A stretch of 9,615 nucleotides of DNA, from the NCBI GenBank assembly GCA_910584715.1, contig CAJUAN010000046.1, positions 1 to 9,615 on the forward strand, given 5' to 3'. This stretch comes from an uncultured Oscillospiraceae bacterium (GTDB lineage Bacteria; Bacillota; Clostridia; Oscillospirales; Ruminococcaceae). Numbering within the stretch: position 1 is the stretch's first letter; the number at the start of each line of letters is the position of its first letter. Below the pieces are notes generated by a model. The model saw only the letters and a program-made list of their open reading frames with translations, was not told the origin of the DNA and ran no database searches. Shown here piece by piece: positions 5,510-9,615 of the stretch. The translations under genes and the position numbers were made by a program.

Positions 5510-5819
5510 GGATTTTTAAGAGCCGGTTTTTGTGCAGTTTTCACAAATGCTATTAAAGCTATTCGCCGTCAAAAGGGATATTATTCCATTTTGTCTGCTG
5601 ACAAGCCAAATTTTGCCTTAATAATTTGTGCAGCTTAACTAAATCGACTTTCGGTCTGCACGCCCAAATGTCAAAAAAAGTATTTTTTGGAAATCAAATC
5701 AAGCTTAGTTGACATAATTCAATGGATAATTAACATTTTCGTTGCACTGTTTCGTCACAGTGTACAAACCCGCAGAGAATCCGACCTGGTTTTTTGTGAT
5801 ATATTTAACCGTATTATTG
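5510..5819. other. 310-bp intergenic region without a gene
   Basis: AT-rich spacer between the amidohydrolase stop and the 3D-domain promoter. I see a 6-bp hairpin CACTGT/ACAGTG (5745-5762, 6-nt loop) without a following T-run, and the word TTGTGCAG repeated near 5529 and 5625. No convincing gene, structured RNA or strong terminator for the amidohydrolase was found. Confidence 0.5.
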
Positions 5820-7106
5820 TTAATTTGCTTTCCGTTTTTCACCAATTATTCTGTTGGCTTCGGCGTATATCTTTTCCGCGTCAATAGCAGGGAACTTTCC
5901 GTCCTCATAAACGATAACGCCGCCGCTTACGGTCATTTTCACGTTATCCCTCGTTCCCGCGAAAACAAGATTTTTAACGGTATTGTTCACGGGCTGCATA
6001 TTGGGGCGGTTCATATCAATTATCATCATATCCGCTTTCTTTCCCTCGGCGAGGACGTCGCAGTCCGTCAGACCCATTGCAAGGGCTCCGCCCGAGACCG
6101 CGGCTTTCAGAACGGCTTCGGCGGGCATTGCGGCGGCGTTGTTCTCCCGCACCTTCTGGAGCACCGAAGCAAGGTACATCTCGCGGAACATATCCAGCGC
6201 GTTGTTGCTCGCGGGGCCGTCGGTGCCTATTGCAAGGTTTATCCCCATAGCGTTCATTCTGTCAAGAGGAGCAATACCGCTGGCAAGCTTGCAGTTGGAG
6301 CATGGATTCGTAACTGCCCAGAGTCCCCGCCGCTTGAAAATATCCAAATCCTCGTCGGTCATGTGTACGCAGTGAAAGCCTCCGCCGCCGTACTCGAACA
6401 TACCCATCTCCTCGAACAAAGCCGTGGGAGTCTTTCCGTGGCGTTCTATACAGCCCTGCACCTCGTTCGCGGTCTCGCTGTTGTGAGTATAGAGGGGCTG
6501 TTTGTACTTCCGTGCAAGCTCCGCAATACCCTTCAGTATGGATATATCGGTGGTGTACTCGGCGTGGAAGCCCATTTTAAAGGAAACGAGGGGATCCGTG
6601 CCGTTAAAGCGTTTATGGTAATCCTCCAGACGGGACAGGGCTGAATCGTAATCCGCCTGATTATTTCCTCCCGAAACGGCTCCGCAGATAACGATACGCA
6701 GACCGGTTTCCACAGCCGCTTCTATAACGCGGTCGGGGTGGAAATACATATCAAAAGCCGCGGTGGTGCCGCCGGAAAAATACTCAAGAGCGGCAAGCTT
6801 TGTCAGCTCGTAAACGTCGTCGGGAGTAAGCTTGTCTTCCATGGGAAAGACCTGCTTGAAAAGCCAGTCGTTAAGAGGCATATCGTCGGCATAGGAGCGC
6901 AGGAAGGTCATTGCAGAATGGGTGTGGGCATTTTTAAAGGAGGGCATGATAAGATTCCCGCAGAGATTTATTTCACGGTCGAAGCTGCCGTCCCTTTTTT
7001 CTTTTCCTATATAAGCAATAGTATCGCCGTCGGTATGGACTTCTCCGCTAAAAATTTCCGTGTTTTCCATGGTAAGTATCTGTGCGTTGTAAAATCTGAG
7101 CTTCAT
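5820..7106 (-). CDS. Amidohydrolase of the MtaD/SsnA type, probable nucleoside or purine-derivative deaminase
   Basis: The 428-aa cytosolic metal-dependent hydrolase belongs to the branch containing 5'-methylthioadenosine/S-adenosylhomocysteine deaminase (MtaD), SsnA and TrzN/AtzB-like enzymes. Visible active-site elements are HTH (61-63), FHAEYT with H181, THNSET with H208 and E211, HCVH (245-248) and GTDGPASNN with D296. A small beta domain formed by both termini brackets the barrel. The family commonly has HAPYT and H-x-S/A-E; the E183 and HNSE variants here make substrate assignment unsafe, so I give no symbol. The ATG at 7106 has AGAGGAG 5 nt upstream. The gene stands alone behind its own promoter, divergent from spoVAD. 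MtaD is one guess; another deaminase or hydrolase is possible. Confidence 0.88.
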   Translation of the reverse strand: MKLRFYNAQILTMENTEIFSGEVHTDGDTIAYIGKEKRDGSFDREINLCGNLIMPSFKNAHTHSAMTFLRSYADDMPLNDWLFKQVFPMEDKLTPDDVYELTKLAALEYFSGGTTAAFDMYFHPDRVIEAAVETGLRIVICGAVSGGNNQADYDSALSRLEDYHKRFNGTDPLVSFKMGFHAEYTTDISILKGIAELARKYKQPLYTHNSETANEVQGCIERHGKTPTALFEEMGMFEYGGGGFHCVHMTDEDLDIFKRRGLWAVTNPCSNCKLASGIAPLDRMNAMGINLAIGTDGPASNNALDMFREMYLASVLQKVRENNAAAMPAEAVLKAAVSGGALAMGLTDCDVLAEGKKADMMIIDMNRPNMQPVNNTVKNLVFAGTRDNVKMTVSGGVIVYEDGKFPAIDAEKIYAEANRIIGEKRKAN

Positions 7107-7164
7107 ATGATATCTCCTCTCGGTATAAGCGCTGCAAAATTAAGCGCATTCTTGTGATACATAT

Positions 7165-7193
7165 ATTATATAGTATTTTTTTGGTTTTGGCAA
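7165..7193 (-). promoter_or_regulatory. Sigma-A promoter of the amidohydrolase
   Basis: TTGCCA (7193-7188) and TATAAT (7170-7165) on the minus strand are 17 bp apart. The leader is about 50 nt, too short for most riboswitches, and contains a small GCGC-rich inverted repeat (near 7128-7147). Confidence 0.85.
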
Positions 7194-7240
7194 TATCTTG
7201 CGTAACAACAACATGGAAATCAGTTTATTTTAAATTTTCC

Positions 7241-7269
7241 GCATATCGCGCCGCATTTCGGGAAAACTA
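7241..7269 (+). promoter_or_regulatory. Candidate forespore-sigma (SigF/SigG-like) promoter for spoVAD
   Basis: GCATA (7241-7245) fits the forespore -35 pattern, and GGGAAAACTA (7260-7269) fits the SigF -10 pattern GGNRANAHTR at every position. The 14-nt spacing is slightly short of the Bacillus consensus. No sigma-A promoter is evident in front of spoVAD, and forespore expression is expected for spoVA genes. Confidence 0.5.
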
Positions 7270-7312
7270 CTTCAAACGCAAAGCGTAAACTATGCGGAAA
7301 GGAGCGCCCCCT

Positions 7313-8341
7313 ATGGCGAAAAAAATTACCCGCAATACTTTTATTATGGAAAATCCTCCTACGATACACAGCTTTTCCTCAACGGTCGGAAAAAAAGAGG
7401 GGGACGGTCCTCTCGGAACTCTTTTCGACGAGGTGTCCGCGGACGCTTATTTCGGTCAGAAAACCTGGGAGCAGGGCGAAAGCGAGCTGATGAAGCGAAC
7501 CGTGCTCCGCGCCATATCAAAGGGCGGACTTGTTCCCGACGACATAGACTATATGTTCGCGGGAGACCTGCTGAACCAGTGCATAACCTCCACATACGGT
7601 CTGAGGGATCTTAACATTCCCTTTCTTGGTATTTACGGAGCCTGCTCCACAATGTCGGAGGGACTTCTCCTCGCCTCCCTGCTTACCGACTGCGGAGTCG
7701 GCGGAAACGTCGCCGCAGTTACTTCTTCACACTTCTGCACGGCGGAAAGACAGTTCCGATTTCCCCTTTCATACGGAGCCGTCCGCACTCCTACCGCCCA
7801 GTGGACCTGCACGGCTTCGGGAGCGGTGGTGGTGTCCCCCAAGACTGTATCCCCTTTCATACGAGCTGTCACCATCGGCAAGATCGTAGACTTAGGCGTT
7901 GCCGACGCCAACAATATGGGCGCGGCAATGGCTCCCGCGGCGGCGTATGTCATAAAGACATTTTTGCAGGACACCGCTATGGAGCCGTCGGATTTTGACG
8001 CGATAATAACAGGCGACCTGGGCACCGTGGGAAGCAAGCTTCTTGTGGAACTGCTCCGCGGGGACGGCATAGATATATCCAAATGCCACCGTGACTGCGG
8101 AGTGATGATGTTCGATCCCGAAACCCAGGACGTTCACGCGGGAGGTTCGGGCTGCGGCTGTTCGGCTTCGGTGCTGTGCGGGTACTTCCTGCCTAAAATA
8201 AGAGCGGGAGAGATGAAAAACATACTTTTCTGCGCCACGGGAGCACTTATGTCAACAACGGCTTCCCAGCAGGGGGAAAGCATACCGTCGGTGTCCCACG
8301 CAGTCTTTATCTCCGCGGAAAGCCGTATGAGCGGAAACTAA
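7313..8341 (+). CDS. spoVAD: Stage V sporulation protein AD
   Basis: The 342-aa thiolase-fold protein belongs to the SpoVA system that moves dipicolinic acid (DPA) into the forespore and out on germination. In Bacillus SpoVAD binds DPA at the outer face of the spore inner membrane (family knowledge). Hallmark blocks are IPFLGIYGACSTMSEG (102-117, with C111 at the thiolase nucleophile-like position), SHFCTAERQFRFPLSYG (139-155), ADANNMGAAMAPAA (197-210) and HAGGSGCGCS (275-284). Length is typical. The ATG at 7313 is chosen because AAAGGAG lies 8 nt upstream; an ATG at 7292 in frame overlaps that site. No spoVAC precedes it; spoVAE follows directly. Confidence 0.95.
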   Translation: MAKKITRNTFIMENPPTIHSFSSTVGKKEGDGPLGTLFDEVSADAYFGQKTWEQGESELMKRTVLRAISKGGLVPDDIDYMFAGDLLNQCITSTYGLRDLNIPFLGIYGACSTMSEGLLLASLLTDCGVGGNVAAVTSSHFCTAERQFRFPLSYGAVRTPTAQWTCTASGAVVVSPKTVSPFIRAVTIGKIVDLGVADANNMGAAMAPAAAYVIKTFLQDTAMEPSDFDAIITGDLGTVGSKLLVELLRGDGIDISKCHRDCGVMMFDPETQDVHAGGSGCGCSASVLCGYFLPKIRAGEMKNILFCATGALMSTTASQQGESIPSVSHAVFISAESRMSGN

Positions 8342-8361
8342 TGTGGAAAGGAAAATCAAAT

Positions 8362-8721
8362 ATGTTTATGGATTATCTCTGGGCGTTCATTATCGGCGGA
8401 CTTCTGTGCGCCATAGGACAAACCCTTATCGACTACACAAAGCTTACCCCCGCAAGGATACTTGTATCCTATGTTGTGGCGGGAGTGGTGCTCGGCGCGC
8501 TGGGCTGGTACAAGCCTATTGTGGAATTTGCAGGCGCGGGGGCTTCCGTTCCGCTGACGGGCTTCGGGAACGTCCTTGTTGAGGGCGTAAAGCAAGCCGT
8601 TGACGAGCGCGGCTTTATCGGCGTATTGACGGGAGGTCTCACAGGCGCGGCGGGAGGAATAACCGCGGCTATCCTGTTCGGACTTCTTGCAGCCCTTATT
8701 TTCAAGCCCAAGGAAAAGTAA
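8362..8721 (+). CDS. spoVAE: Stage V sporulation protein AE (SpoVAEb type)
   Basis: The 119-aa membrane protein is a SpoVA channel component that works with SpoVAC and SpoVAD in DPA transport across the spore inner membrane. Hydrophobic segments lie at about residues 5-20, 34-50 and 90-113. The signature GQTLIDYTKLTPARILVSYVVAG (residues 19-41) and the loop AGASVPLTGFGN are characteristic. The ATG at 8362 has AAAGG 10 nt upstream. Another in-frame ATG at 8341 overlaps the spoVAD stop (TAATG), so a slightly longer form coupled to spoVAD is possible. The gene ends at a bidirectional terminator. Confidence 0.93.
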   Translation: MFMDYLWAFIIGGLLCAIGQTLIDYTKLTPARILVSYVVAGVVLGALGWYKPIVEFAGAGASVPLTGFGNVLVEGVKQAVDERGFIGVLTGGLTGAAGGITAAILFGLLAALIFKPKEK

Positions 8722-8743
8722 GTACGGTTCAGCGCAGTACGCG

Positions 8744-8784
8744 AAAATCTCCGCCTGTCCCCAAAGGACGGACGGAGATCTTTT
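8744..8784. terminator. Bidirectional terminator between spoVAE and the TetR gene
   Basis: Segments 8747-8760 and 8766-8779 form a 14-position stem (one mismatch, one G-T) with a 5-nt loop. It is followed by TTTT on the plus strand (8781-8784) and by TTTT on the minus strand (8747-8744). It serves both convergent genes. Confidence 0.9.
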
Positions 8785-8799
8785 ATTGCCGCTGTGCCT

Positions 8800-9360
8800 T
8801 TATGCCGCCGCTTCGGCGTTCTTTGTTATGATACCCTCAATGTAGTATATCAGCTTTTCGGAGGATATGTTCAGTTCTTTCAGAATATATTTTTCAAGCA
8901 GTCCGCCTACTGCCATGGAGTAAAACATTATATTGAACTCCCGCAGCTCGTCGGGTACTGCTTTTTTATCGGCGGGAGCGTATACGTCTATTACCTTTCT
9001 GATAAGTCTTTCGGTACTGTCGGAAAAAGTTCTTTTCAGCGCTCGGTGCCCCATGGAATTAAGCAGGGACGTACACATATCGTTGTTTTTATCTATGTAG
9101 CTTATAAGCGAACGGACGCTTTTTTTCCAGTCGAAAGGCTCCTCGTCAAAGCCGAGAATAGTTTCCGCCTCATTTCGGAAGCACCAATTGGCGAGGTCGA
9201 ATATGTCCTCGAAGTGGTAATAAAAGGTCTGGCGGTTCACGCCGCAGTCCTCGGCAAGCTCGGTGACGGTAATTTTATCAAAGGACATACAGGCGAGTCT
9301 TTTTTTCAGGGCTTCGGAAAACTGTTTTTTCATAGAAAGCGTGATTTCCCTGTTGGGCAT
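8800..9360 (-). CDS. TetR/AcrR-family transcriptional regulator (DhaS-like)
   Basis: The 186-aa DNA-binding regulator has its helix-turn-helix at about residues 30-56: ITVTELAEDCGVNRQTFYYHF then EDIFDL. NRxTFYYHFxDIxDL is typical of the DhaS/TetR_C_8-like branch common in Clostridia. The C-terminal 130 residues are helical and presumably bind a ligand and dimerise; the ligand cannot be read from sequence. The ATG at 9360 has AAAGGAG 8 nt upstream. It is convergent with spoVAE. Upstream is a symmetric four-half-site array between back-to-back promoters, which strongly suggests autoregulation and control of the gene to the right, beyond the window. Confidence 0.92.
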   Translation of the reverse strand: MPNREITLSMKKQFSEALKKRLACMSFDKITVTELAEDCGVNRQTFYYHFEDIFDLANWCFRNEAETILGFDEEPFDWKKSVRSLISYIDKNNDMCTSLLNSMGHRALKRTFSDSTERLIRKVIDVYAPADKKAVPDELREFNIMFYSMAVGGLLEKYILKELNISSEKLIYYIEGIITKNAEAAA

Positions 9361-9395
9361 AGATATTTCTCCTTTGCATAGAACTGCTGAATAAA

Positions 9396-9424
9396 ATTAT
9401 ACCACAAAAGCGGCGGGATTTCTA
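9396..9424 (-). promoter_or_regulatory. Promoter of the TetR gene
   Basis: On the minus strand TAGAAA (9424-9419) and TATAAT (9401-9396) are 17 bp apart. The -35 overlaps the first operator half-site (9423-9428), consistent with repression by the encoded regulator. Confidence 0.75.
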
Positions 9425-9476
9425 TACACTTTTGCAAATTTGTATAACATTTTATACAGCGGCAGAGTTTTGTATA
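9423..9476. promoter_or_regulatory. 54-bp symmetric operator array for the TetR regulator
   Basis: Four half-sites alternate as TATACA (9423-9428), TGTATA (9441-9446), TATACA (9453-9458) and TGTATA (9471-9476). The central 18-bp element 9441-9458 matches its own reverse complement at 16 of 18 positions, and the outer pair is symmetric about the same centre (9449.5). The array fills the space between the -35 boxes of the leftward and rightward promoters. TetR-family operators are typically 15-20 bp palindromes; assigning this one to the adjacent gene is inference. Confidence 0.7.
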
Positions 9477-9505
9477 TTGAAAGTTGGTTTGATATGGTTT
9501 ACAAT
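9477..9505 (+). promoter_or_regulatory. Rightward promoter towards the window end
   Basis: TTGAAA (9477-9482) and TACAAT (9500-9505) are 17 bp apart, and the -35 directly abuts the last operator half-site. Transcription would start near 9512 and run through the right-hand repeat. No start codon with a ribosome site for a long reading frame is seen before 9615, so the driven gene must lie outside. Confidence 0.65.
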
Positions 9506-9529
9506 AACAGTATTATTAAAAACAGAAAA

Positions 9530-9615
9530 ATAAATTTATGTTTAGCGCACCAACATAATGACCCCGCCAGAGATTAGCTGGTCAAGCTGAGCACAGCTTG
9601 CGGGGGTCAAGGGGG
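9530..9615 (+). repeat. Right copy of the 86-bp structured repeat
   Basis: Inverted partner of 5-90 (76 of 86 identical). On the plus strand P1 pairs GACCCCG (9560-9566) with CGGGGGTC (9601-9608, one bulged G). P2 is CCAG (9567-9570) with CTGG (9578-9581), loop AGATTAG. P3 is AAGCTG (9584-9589) with CAGCTT (9594-9599), loop AGCA. It begins with the palindrome ATAAATTTAT (9530-9539) and runs to the very last base, so its outer limit is unknown. It lies in the expected 5' untranslated region of the transcript from the promoter at 9477. Confidence 0.85.

Noticed and set aside
5669..5690. A-run/T-run hairpin near 5671-5689 and a TTGACA on the minus strand (5674-5669)
   Set aside because: Only A-T pairs, so a weak terminator at best, and no -10 element lies 16-18 bp after the TTGACA.
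5745..5762. CACTGT/ACAGTG hairpin as terminator of the amidohydrolase
   Set aside because: The stem is only 6 bp and no T-run follows on the minus strand; kept only as a note in the gap entry.
5742..6644. Plus-strand open frame of 300 codons opposite the amidohydrolase
   Set aside because: Antisense shadow of a well-supported enzyme gene, with no domain features.
7107..7164. Riboswitch in the amidohydrolase leader
   Set aside because: The leader is only about 50 nt and shows no known purine, SAM or SAH riboswitch pattern.
5..9615. Whole window as one transposon or linear plasmid with terminal inverted repeats
   Set aside because: The content is core chromosomal genes (ffh, rpsP, spoVA) with no transposase or replication gene, and the two ends differ at ten positions.

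Overview
The window looks like chromosomal DNA of an anaerobic, spore-forming Firmicute, probably a gut clostridium of the Ruminococcaceae/Oscillospiraceae type. The basis is the core ylxM-ffh-rpsP-khpA cluster, spoVAD and spoVAE, consensus sigma-A promoters (TTGACA-N17-TATAAT), AGGAGG-type ribosome binding sites and moderate GC content. The genus-level placement is inference from protein style only.

Layout. (1) Positions 5-90 and 9530-9615 are an 86-bp inverted pair (76/86 identical) forming the two ends of the window. Each copy can fold into a three-way junction, and the copies differ by compensatory base changes. They look like two copies of a dispersed repeat, and the window probably ends there because assembly broke at repeats. 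(2) Positions 195-4054, all on the minus strand, hold an SRP/ribosome cluster read as ylxM, ffh, a 71-aa membrane protein, then three small genes (zinc-ribbon protein, two-helix membrane protein, secreted Cys-rich repeat protein), then rpsP and khpA, ending in a terminator. A perfect consensus promoter precedes ylxM. In many Firmicutes ffh is followed closely by rpsP, khpA, rimM, trmD and rplS; here about 1.4 kb of small accessory genes is interposed and rimM-trmD-rplS do not follow. (3) 4357-5406 (minus) is a membrane-anchored cell-wall protein with a DUF348/G5-like region and a C-terminal 3D domain, with its own consensus promoter and a 17-bp-stem terminator. (4) 5820-7106 (minus) is a stand-alone MtaD/SsnA-type amidohydrolase. 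(5) 7313-8721 (plus) is a spoVAD-spoVAE pair behind a candidate forespore-sigma promoter, with no spoVAC in front. A bidirectional terminator separates it from (6) a TetR-family regulator (8800-9360, minus). The regulator's upstream region carries a 54-bp two-fold symmetric array of four TATACA/TGTATA half-sites lying between a leftward and a rightward promoter. The rightward promoter reads into the right-hand repeat, so the probable target gene lies outside the window.

How the parts work together. YlxM, Ffh, S16 and KhpA belong to protein targeting and ribosome/RNA function. SpoVAD/SpoVAE take part in dipicolinic acid movement in spores. The TetR protein most likely controls itself and the gene off the right edge. 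The most promising undescribed items are the structured terminal repeats, the symmetric TetR control region, the mutually exclusive hairpins in front of rpsP, and the small Cys-rich/zinc-ribbon gene group inside the ribosomal cluster. No CRISPR array, tRNA, rRNA, transposase or phage gene was seen.
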